Source: Blastocatellia bacterium
GTDB lineage: Bacteria; Acidobacteriota; Blastocatellia; Pyrinomonadales; Pyrinomonadaceae
Direction of reading: 5' to 3'
Assembly (NCBI GenBank): GCA_003168335.1
Contig: PMSM01000005.1
Location: 1 to 64,000, forward strand
DNA: 64,000 bases
The position numbers were made by a program, and so were the translations under genes. Positions 8,196 to 16,387 of the stretch are shown piece after piece. The notes beneath the pieces are model-generated. The model worked only from the letters and a program-made list of their open reading frames with translations. It made no database searches and was not told where the DNA came from. The stretch's first letter is position 1. Each line of letters opens with the position of its first letter.

Positions 8196-8533
8196 CGCAA
8201 CGAAAAATCGGCGCCGTGTGCGTGCTCGATGAGGAAGGGAAGTTGATTGGCGTCTTTTCTGAGCGCGACCTGCTGAACCGCGTCGTCGTGCCCAGGCACG
8301 ATCCTTCGGCTATGCAGCTCGGCGAGGTGACCAGCAAACTACGCGCGGTGATTCGTTGCGACGAGACGCCGCAGCAGGCCCTGGAGCGCATGGAAGAAAT
8401 CGGCAGCCGCCACCTGCCCGTTGTCGATGGCGAGAAGTGGGTCGGCATGCTGTCGATGCGCGATTTGTTGAGGGTGGAGCTGACCTCGCACGGCGATGAG
8501 ATCAAGTTGCTGCAGGAGTACATACAGCAGTAG
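8111..8533 (+). CDS. Two-CBS-domain protein
   Basis: ATG 8111 follows TAAGGAGG. The 140-residue protein is a pair of CBS motifs and little else. CBS1 covers about 5-63 (VMEAAEFMAQRKIGAVCVLDEEGKLIGVFSERDL) and CBS2 about 72-127 (QALERMEEIGSRHLPVVDGEKWVGMLSMRDLL). Tandem CBS modules bind adenine nucleotides between the motifs and regulate partners; stand-alone forms are common and mostly uncharacterised. The length is typical. Its promoter and first codons were duplicated during the event that brought in the toxin-antitoxin unit, and this is the intact copy. Confidence 0.9.
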   Translation: MLIRDVIRDREPYSMKATASVMEAAEFMAQRKIGAVCVLDEEGKLIGVFSERDLLNRVVVPRHDPSAMQLGEVTSKLRAVIRCDETPQQALERMEEIGSRHLPVVDGEKWVGMLSMRDLLRVELTSHGDEIKLLQEYIQQ

Positions 8534-8699
8534 GCAGTCAATCCGCAGATTTCGCAGATTACACAGAGCAGACAAATCAACGCGGGGCTATAAACATTTG
8601 GCTCCTAACGGAGCCATGAAAGACTTCGCCACAGAGATACAGAGAACACAGAGGCAGCACAGAATGAAAGTTTTCATGCCACGTCACCGTTCAATTGAT

Positions 8700-9845
8700 A
8701 TGAATCGAACGATTACCGTTGCGCTCTGTTTGGCCGTATTCGCGCTGGCGTGCAGTCATCCGCCGCCGGGGCGGGGCGCGGGGGAGTTTGAAACCTCGGC
8801 GCAATCTCAGACCAGCTTCAAAGTCGAAACTGTCATCCCCAATCTCGAAATTGTCTGGTCGATAGTTTGGGCGCCGGATGGCCGGATGATCTTCACCGAA
8901 CGGCCGGGGCGGGTGCGCGTTTTTGAGAATGGAAAACTTCGGTCACAACCTCTCTTCACCGTCCCCGATGTCGAGCCGAAAGGTGAAAGCGGATTGATGA
9001 GCGTCGTGCTGCATCCGCAGTTTGCTGCCAATCATTTGCTCTATCTCTCGTACGCTTACCACACCGGCGGCCAACTCGTGCGCGTGGTGCGCTATCGCGA
9101 GACGCCGACCGGCTTCACGGATCGCAAAGTAATCATCGAGAACATTCCGGCGGCGCAGTTCCATGCGGGATGTCGTCTGCGTTTCGGGCCCGACGGCAAG
9201 CTTTACATCACGACGGGTGATGCGACGCAGCGCGAGTTGGGGCAGCGGATGGATTCGTTGGCAGGAAAGATTCTGCGGCTAAATGATGATGGTACTGTGC
9301 CGAGCGATAATCCATTTGTTAGTCAGGCTCAGGCGCGGCCCGAAATTTGGACCTACGGGCATCGCAACTCGCAAGGCATCGACTGGCAGCCGGGCACAAA
9401 CCTTTTGTGGGAGACGGAACACGGGCCGAGCGGCTTCGATGGACCGGGCGGCGGCGACGAAGTCAACATCATCGAGCGCGGAAAGAACTATGGCTGGCCG
9501 GTGATTCATCATCGCATGACACATGAAGGAATGGAGTCGCCGATTCTGGAGTACACGCCGGCGTGCGCGCCTGCGAGTGGAATGTTCTATCGCGGATCAT
9601 CATTCCCGCAGTTCAGGGGCAACTTCTTCTTTGGTTGTTTGGTGGGTGAGCGGATCATCCGCGTCGCTATGAACGGCCGGACAGTTGTCAGCGAAGAGAA
9701 CCTGCTGGAAAAGAAGTATGGCCGGATCAGAGATATTGCCGAAGGGCCGGATGGGTTGATCTACTTCTCGACGTCGAACCGGGACGGACGCGGCCGGCCG
9801 GCGCAGGATGATGATCGGATTATGAGGTTGGTGCCGGTGAAGTGA
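8700..9845 (+). CDS. PQQ-dependent sugar dehydrogenase (lipoprotein)
   Basis: From ATG 8700 the protein has 381 residues, starting with a lipoprotein signal: hydrophobic ALCLAVFALA then Cys. An upstream ATG at 8664 would add 12 residues before the signal. The mature part is a six-bladed propeller of the soluble aldose sugar dehydrogenase (glucose/sorbosone dehydrogenase) family. Visible motifs are VWAPDGRMIFTERPGRVRVF, HAGCRLRFGPDGKLYITTGD with the likely catalytic His, TYGHRNSQGIDW, and GGGDEVNIIERGKNYGWP with the Ca/PQQ-site residues. It would oxidise aldoses in the periplasm using PQQ. No PQQ synthesis gene is in the window. It follows the CBS gene by 166 bases, which include a fragment of the CAGATT-type repeat. 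Confidence 0.85.
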   Translation: MNRTITVALCLAVFALACSHPPPGRGAGEFETSAQSQTSFKVETVIPNLEIVWSIVWAPDGRMIFTERPGRVRVFENGKLRSQPLFTVPDVEPKGESGLMSVVLHPQFAANHLLYLSYAYHTGGQLVRVVRYRETPTGFTDRKVIIENIPAAQFHAGCRLRFGPDGKLYITTGDATQRELGQRMDSLAGKILRLNDDGTVPSDNPFVSQAQARPEIWTYGHRNSQGIDWQPGTNLLWETEHGPSGFDGPGGGDEVNIIERGKNYGWPVIHHRMTHEGMESPILEYTPACAPASGMFYRGSSFPQFRGNFFFGCLVGERIIRVAMNGRTVVSEENLLEKKYGRIRDIAEGPDGLIYFSTSNRDGRGRPAQDDDRIMRLVPVK

Positions 9846-9862
9846 GTGGGCTTCCGCGCGAT

Positions 9863-9950
9863 GGCGAGGCGTAGCCTCGCCAATCAAGAAATGGCAACGC
9901 GCCGGAAAGGCGGAGCCTTTCCGCACATCAGGCGGCATAGCCGCGTACGC
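9863..9950. repeat. Cluster of short palindromes
   Basis: GGCGAGGC-GTA-GCCTCGCC (9863-9881) and GGAAAGGC-GGA-GCCTTTCC (9904-9922), then CCGCACATCAGGCGGC. The same units recur at 50133-50292 around the acyltransferase start, so this is a dispersed palindromic repeat. It fills the gap between two genes whose stop codons face each other and may also help terminate both. Confidence 0.7.
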
Positions 9951-10005
9951 TCTCCCTGACGGATCCGGGCTACTGCCCCGCTATCCGAAAAGGCTAAACC
10001 GAAGG

Positions 10006-10659
10006 CTAAACTTTTTGGGCGAGGACTGCGGACTTGCTCCAGCTTATCGGCTGAAATTTTGGGAAGCGATAGTGGCTCACCACCTGAAAGTATTTATCGG
10101 TGGTTTCAGAAACCAGATGTGGCGGATGGACCTTGAGCCGGAACAGCATTTCCAGGAACGCTGCCACCGGGGTCGGGCGCATCGGCAAATGAAGCAGGTA
10201 CCCGCCGGGCGCAATCACCCGCGCCAGTTCACTGAAGCCTTCGTCGAGCGGCAGATACTCCAACACTCCGCTGGTGGCAACCAGATCGAAACTTTCGTCC
10301 GCAAACGGCAAAGCCAGAGCGTTGCCCTGTGCGAAGCGAACCGGTTGACCGCTCGGGTTGTTCTTTTCCACGTACTTCTTGGCCGTGGCCATCGACGAAG
10401 CCGAAAGATCCAGCGCCGTTAGTTTGACCGGAACTTTCAGCGTCCTCAGCAACGCCAGCGTTAAGGTGCCGGTACCGCAGCCGGTTTCCAGGACGCTACA
10501 GCCGGGGAACACCGGCAGCGGATGAGCTTCGAAATATTGATCGAGCGAGCGCCCATAGCCATTCACTTTGAACGTGAGATCGTAAAGGCCCTCGATGCGG
10601 TCATAGAACGAGCCCGCCCGGGCATGATTCTTGGTTGCAGTCAGTACGTATTCGGCCAT
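10006..10659 (-). CDS. Class I SAM-dependent methyltransferase
   Basis: A 217-residue protein. Motif I is SVLETGCGTGTLTLALL (about residues 55-71), motif II ALDLSASSMATAKKY, motif III GNALALPFADESFDLVATSGVLEYL, and the post-motif is ELARVIAPGGYLLHL, all typical of Methyltransf_11/UbiE-like enzymes. The substrate cannot be read from sequence. The N-terminal segment before motif I (FYDRIEGLYDLTFKVNGYGRSLDQYFEA) resembles that of phospholipid or quinone methyltransferases, which is only a hint. The gene stands alone on the minus strand. No strong ribosome site precedes ATG 10659. Confidence 0.8.
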   Translation of the reverse strand: MAEYVLTATKNHARAGSFYDRIEGLYDLTFKVNGYGRSLDQYFEAHPLPVFPGCSVLETGCGTGTLTLALLRTLKVPVKLTALDLSASSMATAKKYVEKNNPSGQPVRFAQGNALALPFADESFDLVATSGVLEYLPLDEGFSELARVIAPGGYLLHLPMRPTPVAAFLEMLFRLKVHPPHLVSETTDKYFQVVSHYRFPKFQPISWSKSAVLAQKV

Positions 10660-10910
10660 CTGTTGATTGCGGTGTGTTTAGAATCTACGCGGTCATTGAA
10701 ACCTAGTCGGGCTCAGCCGTCAAGCCAGCGAGTAACTAAAAACGTCGCGCCATTCTATCCCGCCAGCTCGCAATTACTCAAACGAAACCAGGGTCCGGGG
10801 CGAAATTGTCAAAAACTCTGACTGATCTGTAATTTCCGCCGCAAGAACTTCCGCTGCTTCACGTTCTGGAAACGACAGTGGTTAGTCTCGGCAGTGAGGA
10901 GAATAAAACG

Positions 10911-11834
10911 ATGCGGAAAAGAATGTTGACGGTGTTTGGTTTGATGATGGTTCTCGTGATCTTTGCGGGTCTGGCTCTCAGATATGGTTCGCGCAGCGCT
11001 CAGGCAACCGGCGGCGAAGCGAAATCGGGCCCGGGAGAGTCTTATTCAGAACCGGTAGTAGCTGAAAACGGATTCTCAGTAGAGGTCCTGGTCGACGGGC
11101 GTCCGGTGACAGAGTACGCAGCGCGCGGGCGGCGTTATGTTGAGGCCCTGGAGAATGCCGAGTACGAATTGCGCATTCACAATCCGACGGGTTCACGGGT
11201 GGCCGTGGCGCTCTCGGTTGATGGGCTGAACTCAATTGACGCGCGACACACCACTGCCTGGGATGCCCATAAGTGGGTAATCGAACCTTATGGAACGATT
11301 CACGTGCGCGGGTGGCAAATGAGCTCAGAGAACGCGCGGAGCTTTTACTTTACAACCGAGCGTGATTCTTACGCCGCTAAACTGGGCCAGACGTCTAACC
11401 TTGGTCTGATCACGGCAGTGTTCTTTCGCGAGCGCCGGCCAGTCACGATCATGCCGGTGACTCCGTCCGAACCACGACCACCCTACAAAGAGGAAGATCG
11501 CGTACGGGATAAGCAGTCAGCCCCCGAACCCAACACCGCCGGGGAATCTTCGAGCAACGGAATCGGTCGCGACGCGGCCAAGAGCGCACGTTCTTATCCG
11601 CCGCCGGATGATGAGTCAGCAGCGACCGGTATCGGTCGTTCGGTGCGAAACGACGTGCAGTGGATCAAGATGGATCTGGATTCACGGCCCGCGGGCGAGA
11701 TCACGATTCGCTATGAGTACCGCGCGGCGTTGGTGCGCCTGGGAATCATTCCGCGTGATTATCCGAGGCCGGACGTGCTCGACCGCCGTGAACGCGCGCA
11801 GGGTTTCGAACCGAAGTATTGTCCACAACCGTAG
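10911..11834 (+). CDS. Conserved secreted protein of unknown function
   Basis: ATG 10911 is preceded by GAGGAG 10 bases away; the GTG upstream (10878) is less likely. The 307-residue protein has one N-terminal hydrophobic segment (LTVFGLMMVLVIFAGLAL), a signal anchor or signal peptide. Residues ~45-180 form a recognisable conserved domain of unknown function (VEVLVDGRPVTEYAARGRRYVEALENAEYELRI, then VAVALSVDGLNSIDARHT and EPYGTIHVRGWQ), seen in extracellular proteins of acidobacteria and others. Pro/Ser-rich linkers follow, with two short repeats of the type GIGR (about 220 and 245), and a final segment WIKMDLDSRPAGEITIRYEY. It probably acts outside the inner membrane. Confidence 0.7.
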   Translation: MRKRMLTVFGLMMVLVIFAGLALRYGSRSAQATGGEAKSGPGESYSEPVVAENGFSVEVLVDGRPVTEYAARGRRYVEALENAEYELRIHNPTGSRVAVALSVDGLNSIDARHTTAWDAHKWVIEPYGTIHVRGWQMSSENARSFYFTTERDSYAAKLGQTSNLGLITAVFFRERRPVTIMPVTPSEPRPPYKEEDRVRDKQSAPEPNTAGESSSNGIGRDAAKSARSYPPPDDESAATGIGRSVRNDVQWIKMDLDSRPAGEITIRYEYRAALVRLGIIPRDYPRPDVLDRRERAQGFEPKYCPQP

Positions 11835-11924
11835 TCCTGGATGAGGACGCGGAGACCGGGGAGACGCGGAGACGTGGAGATGGAGCAATCAACGTTCTCC
11901 GCGTCGCCGTGTCCCCGCGTCGAT

Positions 11925-13613
11925 TCAGTGTCTCTTCAGATTCGAGTCGTAGAGTTGCTGGTAGGCGCGGTAATAGGACATCACTTTGAAGACGTAGTTC
12001 TTTGTTTCTGTGAACCCGACCTCCGCGGCAAAGACGCCTTCGTCGTTTTGATTTGAGCGTCCGAGCCAGCGCGCCACGTTATCTTCGCCGCCGTTGTAGG
12101 AAGCGGCGATTGCTTCCGGCAATCCCGCGAACATCCGCGAAAGCTCGCTCAGATATTCACTTCCTATCGCGATGTTGGTCGCGGGAGAATAAAGCGAGTC
12201 GTCGGTAACTTGATTGAGGCCCGCCCGCTTTGCATATTTCTGCGCCGCGTCGATAGTGAGTTGCAAGAGACCACGCGCTGCCGAAGGCGATTTCGCGTTG
12301 GGCTTGAAGGCGCTCTCCTGTTTCATGATTGCCAGCACCAGACGCGGATCGAGTCCTCGCTTCTTCGCTTCACTAACAACTTGCAAACGGTAAGGCGCCG
12401 GGTAATCGGCGGCGGCAGCGGCCAGCGCGGCCTGGACTGATTGCGTGCGCTCAGCGGCCCTTTGGCGTGCGGTCGGATCGTTAATGGCGGTCAACCTGTT
12501 CGTGGCCAACCCGCCGTAGTACGAACCCGCGTTGTCGGGAATTATCAAATAGGTGCGAATGGCGTCCTGAGTTCGCCCGCCACGCTCGAGTGAATGGGCT
12601 TTCAAATAGAGCACTTCATCGGCATTGGTGTTGGTGCCGGCCGGAAAAGGTTTCTGCAACAGCTCGTCAGCCGTCTGCACGGCGTGCGGCCAGTCCCCCA
12701 AAGCAATGTCCAGCCTGAGCCGCGCGAAAATGGCGTTGTGCTCTATTACATTTCCCGCGAATCTCTCGCGCGTGCGATTGATCCAGGTGATCGCGTCTTG
12801 TGGGCGTCCGGCTTCGCGATAACCGTCGATGATATTCAGGTGAGCCGTGTCGATGCGCTCGCCATTGGGATATTTCTCGATGTACTCGGCATAGCGCGCA
12901 GCGGCTTCGGCGCCGCGGCCCATTCGCAATAGCGATGACGCGGCGAAATTCGCGCCTTCGCGTCCTTCTTTGGTCTGCGGATAATCGCGCGCCACCTTCT
13001 CGTAAACCTGACGCGCATCTTCATAGCGCCGCTCTTGATAATAAGAACGCGCACTGCCGTAAAGCGCGGCAGGCACGTTAACGTCGTTGGGATAGTTGTC
13101 GATAACCGCTTGCCAGTGTTCGCGCGCGGGCGCGAAGGCGCGGTTCGCCATGTAAACACCCGCGCGACGCATGTGTTCGGCCGCGGTAATTTCCGGCGCG
13201 AGTTTTCCGTTTGCAGCGCGACCTGTGCGATCACTGGTGCGGACAGCGTTAAGGGTGGCATCGGTTGCGCCCTGTGAGTAGGTGGGCAAAGTGAAGGCGA
13301 CGGAAATGCACGAGAGCGTTAAAAGAAGAACGGCGCATTCAAAAGCGAAGAAATGCTGAGCCACGAAGTGGCGGAAGATGGTAACCAGAGGCAAGCGCAA
13401 AGCGCGCCCCCCCTGGTTGATTGAGTTGATAGATCGTGAGCCCTGTAAGGGCGACAGAGATTCTCGGCTCCTCTTCAGGGCGCGAGAGGAAAACAACCTT
13501 CGCCCAGGTGCGGTGCGGTCTGCCGGCCGCTTGCCCCTCGCTACCTTCTGGTCGCCGTTCCGGGGCTCGTGCGGCGCGATGGCCGGCGATATTTGTTCCG
13601 GGACCTCAGGCAT
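11925..13613 (-). CDS. Soluble lytic transglycosylase with tetratricopeptide repeats
   Basis: I place the start at ATG 13613, which overlaps the OsmC stop codon by 8 bases and gives 562 residues. A basic N-terminus is followed by a hydrophobic segment near residues 85-105 (a signal anchor ending at PTYSQG). TPR-like helical repeats cover about 130-340 (LYGSARSYYQERRYEDARQVYEKVARDYP). A C-terminal Slt/GEWL domain follows: catalytic Glu in MKQESAF near residue 433, then SPSAARGLLQLT and AASYNGGEDNVARWL. This is the Slt70 layout. The enzyme cleaves the MurNAc-GlcNAc bond of peptidoglycan in the periplasm, forming 1,6-anhydro ends. The long N-terminal extension before the membrane segment is odd, so a start nearer residue 75 is possible. 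Confidence 0.85.
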   Translation of the reverse strand: MPEVPEQISPAIAPHEPRNGDQKVARGKRPADRTAPGRRLFSSRALKRSRESLSPLQGSRSINSINQGGRALRLPLVTIFRHFVAQHFFAFECAVLLLTLSCISVAFTLPTYSQGATDATLNAVRTSDRTGRAANGKLAPEITAAEHMRRAGVYMANRAFAPAREHWQAVIDNYPNDVNVPAALYGSARSYYQERRYEDARQVYEKVARDYPQTKEGREGANFAASSLLRMGRGAEAAARYAEYIEKYPNGERIDTAHLNIIDGYREAGRPQDAITWINRTRERFAGNVIEHNAIFARLRLDIALGDWPHAVQTADELLQKPFPAGTNTNADEVLYLKAHSLERGGRTQDAIRTYLIIPDNAGSYYGGLATNRLTAINDPTARQRAAERTQSVQAALAAAAADYPAPYRLQVVSEAKKRGLDPRLVLAIMKQESAFKPNAKSPSAARGLLQLTIDAAQKYAKRAGLNQVTDDSLYSPATNIAIGSEYLSELSRMFAGLPEAIAASYNGGEDNVARWLGRSNQNDEGVFAAEVGFTETKNYVFKVMSYYRAYQQLYDSNLKRH

Positions 13614-14043
13614 TTGCTTGATCCTCTTCCACGATCTCGTAACTCGTGACAATCTCAGCGCTGCCACGCAGCGTGGCGGCCACGCTGCAGTATTTCGTAT
13701 CTGAAAGCTCAATCGCACGGGCGACCGCCTCTGAGGAAACGCCGCGCCCGCTCACGATGTGCTTCACCTGCAAACGCGTGTAGCGGTGCGGGAAGTCCTC
13801 GCGCCGCTCTCCGCTCACTTCGATGCGATAGCCGGTAACGTGTTGCCGCTTCTTTTTCAGAATTGAAATTACATCAACCCCGGTGCAGCTTCCCAGGGCA
13901 ATTAGCAGCAGTTCCATCGGCGTCGCCGCGGTGGCGCGGGTCGAATCCGTCTCGATCGCCTGCGCGTGTCCAGACGGGGTAATGCCGACGAAAAAGTCAT
14001 TGCCGGCGAAATGGACCGTAGCTTTGGTTTCTTTGTTCGTCAT
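13606..14043 (-). CDS. OsmC/Ohr-family peroxide reductase-like protein
   Basis: A 145-residue protein of normal OsmC length. Both conserved cysteines are present: in LIALGSCTGVDVISIL (about residue 53) and SDTKYCSVAATL (about residue 118). The helix TPMELLLIALGSC is the family signature. OsmC and Ohr proteins reduce organic hydroperoxides or fatty-acid peroxides with a redox-active Cys pair. Arg/Glu residues around RREDFPHRYTRLQVKHIV match the YhfA/OsmC-like branch. Its last codons overlap the start of the lytic transglycosylase, so the two are translationally coupled, an unusual pairing of redox and cell-wall functions. Confidence 0.85.
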   Translation of the reverse strand: MTNKETKATVHFAGNDFFVGITPSGHAQAIETDSTRATAATPMELLLIALGSCTGVDVISILKKKRQHVTGYRIEVSGERREDFPHRYTRLQVKHIVSGRGVSSEAVARAIELSDTKYCSVAATLRGSAEIVTSYEIVEEDQANA

Positions 14044-14087
14044 TTTGTTATTAATTGCACGCTCGGAGAATTCAGGAGAAGAATAAC

Positions 14088-14162
14088 ATGGCCGTTTTCA
14101 AAACGCAGATGAGCGAGATTGGTACTTTCGTGGTAAGCGAAGCGCCAAGGCGCGAAATGTGA
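14088..14162 (+). CDS. Possible 24-residue peptide
   Basis: ATG 14088 follows AGGAG by about 8 bases and runs 24 codons to TGA, divergent from the OsmC gene. The peptide begins MAVFKTQMSEIGTF. No family is recognised; it may be the remnant of a larger gene now replaced by repeats. The ribosome site is the only real support. Confidence 0.2.
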   Translation: MAVFKTQMSEIGTFVVSEAPRREM

Positions 14163-14172
14163 AAGTCTAGCA

Positions 14173-14197
14173 CCCCAGCCGAGCTGCTCGGCTGGGG
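14173..14197. repeat. 12-bp-arm perfect palindrome
   Basis: CCCCAGCCGAGC-T-GCTCGGCTGGGG, followed by a second small palindrome (GGGCCAGCGGCCC). It belongs to the block of intergenic palindromes filling 14163-14475, where I see no gene. Confidence 0.7.
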
Positions 14198-14244
14198 ACC
14201 CCGCCCTGGGCCAGCGGCCCAGGTTAGAAATCGTTTAGGAAGAC

Positions 14245-14386
14245 CGAGCGCTGAAGGCGCGTAATGTCCGCCTGGATCATTTTCGTCGAGGTCGATTTCG
14301 CCCCTTCAGGGCTCAACCAATTCATGGCGACCTTTCCAGGGGCGTTGCCCCTGGCTATTACATTTCACGCCTTCAGCGTGAAGAGG
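14245..14386 (+). repeat. Dispersed ~140-bp palindrome-rich element, copy 1
   Basis: It contains GCGCTGAAGGCGC, then TTTCGCCCCTTCAGGGCTC, CCAGGGGCGTTGCCCCTGG, CTATTACATTTCACGCC and TTCAGCGTGAAG. The same order of blocks recurs in reverse at 31320-31460, and its last third recurs at 32949-32990. It has no coding capacity. It behaves like a small non-autonomous mobile or REP-type element. Confidence 0.75.
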
Positions 14387-14475
14387 GGGGCGTAGTCCTA
14401 GCTCTTCAGGTTTCAGCCTGACGTGCACAGACTTGGGCTTCCGCTTTTCTTCCAAGGGGAGGGGATTGAAAAGCC

Positions 14476-15255
14476 CTACTCTCTGGTCGTTAATTCCTTG
14501 CGCAGCTCGCGTTGAGTATCTTCGCGGAGCTGTTGTTCCTCGCGCGCGTTTTCGAGCGCCAGCGGCACGTGTTTTCGTCCTTCGTCCAGCCGTTGCAACA
14601 TGAAATTCGTTTCGGTCCAGCTCGCGCCGCGACTGGCGGCGGCTTCGATCATCTGCAAACGCGCTTCGGCCTCAGCTCGGCGCGAGCCGCCTTCCTGCTT
14701 GAGAGAATCCAAGCGCGTGCGATCGCGCGACAGCTCTGCAAGCAAAACCGCCGTATCAGGCGCATTCAAATATCGAGCCCGACTGATGCGTCTTTCCACC
14801 AGCAGCAAATCGCGGCGCGCGCTTGACGTCAGACGCGACGCATTCAGACGCAAGGCCAGTGTTTCGCGATATGCATCGGCGAGCAAGGGCTGCTTTTTCT
14901 CCATTTCTTTCAGCGCCCGTCTTTCACCGCTGGTCAGTTCCGAAAGAAAATATCCAACTTCGTCGGCGGTAATGCCATCAGAGGCAAGGTGGTCGCGAAG
15001 CTGTCGTGCCCATCTGCGTCTAAAGAACAGGATGACGATCGCGATAACGATCGCGGCAATCAGCGCAAACGGGATTGAGGTAAGGGCCAGGACCAGGTAC
15101 ACGGTGGCCGCCCCGGTCAACAGATAGGCTAGCAGTAAGGCCGCCGGAGGGCCGACGGTCACAGCGAACAGAGCTAGCCATGGCGCCATTTGCCAAAGGC
15201 GCGCGGCTTTTCTCTCGCGGACTGTCAGTTTGCCGGATTGATCGTTTTCTTTCAT
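14476..15255 (-). CDS. Two-helix membrane protein with long coiled coil
   Basis: ATG 15255 gives 259 residues; a TTG 30 bases upstream is the alternative. Two hydrophobic segments (about 25-45 and 55-85, ending at RRRWARQL) are followed by a long, charged, helical region rich in Arg, Glu and Leu to the C-terminus (LTSGERRALKEMEKKQPLLADAYRETLALRLNASRL ... RREDTQREL-like pattern). This suggests a membrane anchor with a cytoplasmic coiled coil. No family or catalytic motif is recognised. It is convergent with nothing nearby and stands between the repeat block and the VWFA gene. Confidence 0.6.
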   Translation of the reverse strand: MKENDQSGKLTVRERKAARLWQMAPWLALFAVTVGPPAALLLAYLLTGAATVYLVLALTSIPFALIAAIVIAIVILFFRRRWARQLRDHLASDGITADEVGYFLSELTSGERRALKEMEKKQPLLADAYRETLALRLNASRLTSSARRDLLLVERRISRARYLNAPDTAVLLAELSRDRTRLDSLKQEGGSRRAEAEARLQMIEAAASRGASWTETNFMLQRLDEGRKHVPLALENAREEQQLREDTQRELRKELTTRE

Positions 15256-15433
15256 AAAACCGCATCGAGGCTTCGATCCCGACAAAGTCTACCGGCCGGG
15301 GTCGAGCTTGGATTTTTGTTACGGGAATCATACCTTGGTGCCGAACGACAGGCCAGTTCACGGGTACCGGAAGCCCACTTTCCCGCCCGGCGCCCTTGTA
15401 ATATGATTAGTCCGGTAGTATTAGAGGACGACG

Positions 15434-16387
15434 ATGATGAAAACCGGAAAGATTAGAGCGCTCCTGATCGCAGCGGCAGTTTCTCTTTTGTTGACTGGGC
15501 AGTTTGTTTCAGGCCAAGGCCAGGGTCAGCGTGATGCCCGCAACCGCGGTGGGGCAAAGCCGGTCACGGTTCCGGTCACTATTCGAGTCCGCGAACCGAA
15601 GCGTGAAGTTGAAATGCGGTTCGTGGATTATGTGCTGCGCGAAGACGGCGAGGAGCAAACCATTCTTTCGATTCGCAAGCCGTCAGAAAATCCAATTACG
15701 CTGGCGATCCTGATTCAGGACGACCTTGTTTCCTCGATCTCTAACGAGACCAAGGGGATTGCTAACTTTGTGCGGCGTCTTCCTCCCGGCTCGCGAGTAA
15801 TGATTGGCTATGTTCGATCCGGTTCGCTGGACGTTCGGCGCAAATTCACTTCCGATCTTGAAAAAGCGGCTGCTGGTCTTCGTTCACCGATGGGATTAAG
15901 CAGCGCCAGTCCCTACAATCCGTTTGTCGAGGTCATTGAAGCGTTACATCGCTTTGATTCGCAGCCGTTGGGACGCCGCGCGATCATTCTGGTTTCAGAC
16001 GGATTGGATATTTCGCGTGGCGCCGACAGTTCGTCGCCGGGGGTAAGTCTGGATTTGCAACGGTCAATCAATGAAGCGCAACGACTCAGTGTGGCGGTCT
16101 ATTCAATCTATGCGCCATCGACCAACGGCTCCGGTGCTCTGTTGGGGGCCAATGGCCAGGGTTGCCTGGAGAGACTTTCGAAAGAAACTGGTGGGCGCGC
16201 CTTCTTTGAAGGAACCGGAGCACCGGTAAGCTTCGATCCTTTCATCAGAGAGATCGACGCTTCGATTTCAATGCAGCTCGCTTTGACTTATCTTTCGACT
16301 CATCCCGCAAAAGGATTTCATCGTCTGGAGATCAAACCGCTGGAGCGCGACGTGGAAATCCGGCATCCGTCGGGTTACCCAAAGTAA
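15434..16387 (+). CDS. Secreted VWFA-related acidobacterial-type protein
   Basis: GAGGA precedes ATG 15434 (a second ATG follows directly). The product has 317 residues with a signal peptide (LLIAAAVSLLLTGQFVSG). The body has the layout of the VWFA-related Acidobacterial family: an N-terminal strand region (VTVPVTIRVREPKREVEMRFVDYVLREDGEEQTI) and then a von Willebrand A fold (GRRAIILVSDGLD, SVAVYSIYAP, LSKETGGRAFFEG). The first metal site of VWA domains, normally DxSxS, reads IQDDLVSSI here, so metal binding is doubtful. Function is unknown; it is probably a periplasmic or exported protein-binding domain. Its 3' end overlaps the opposing TPR gene by 56 bases. Confidence 0.75.
   Translation: MMKTGKIRALLIAAAVSLLLTGQFVSGQGQGQRDARNRGGAKPVTVPVTIRVREPKREVEMRFVDYVLREDGEEQTILSIRKPSENPITLAILIQDDLVSSISNETKGIANFVRRLPPGSRVMIGYVRSGSLDVRRKFTSDLEKAAAGLRSPMGLSSASPYNPFVEVIEALHRFDSQPLGRRAIILVSDGLDISRGADSSSPGVSLDLQRSINEAQRLSVAVYSIYAPSTNGSGALLGANGQGCLERLSKETGGRAFFEGTGAPVSFDPFIREIDASISMQLALTYLSTHPAKGFHRLEIKPLERDVEIRHPSGYPK

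Noticed and set aside
12836-13261. Second minus-strand frame within the lytic transglycosylase gene
   Set aside because: It is a shifted frame over the TPR region, with high Arg content and no family features.
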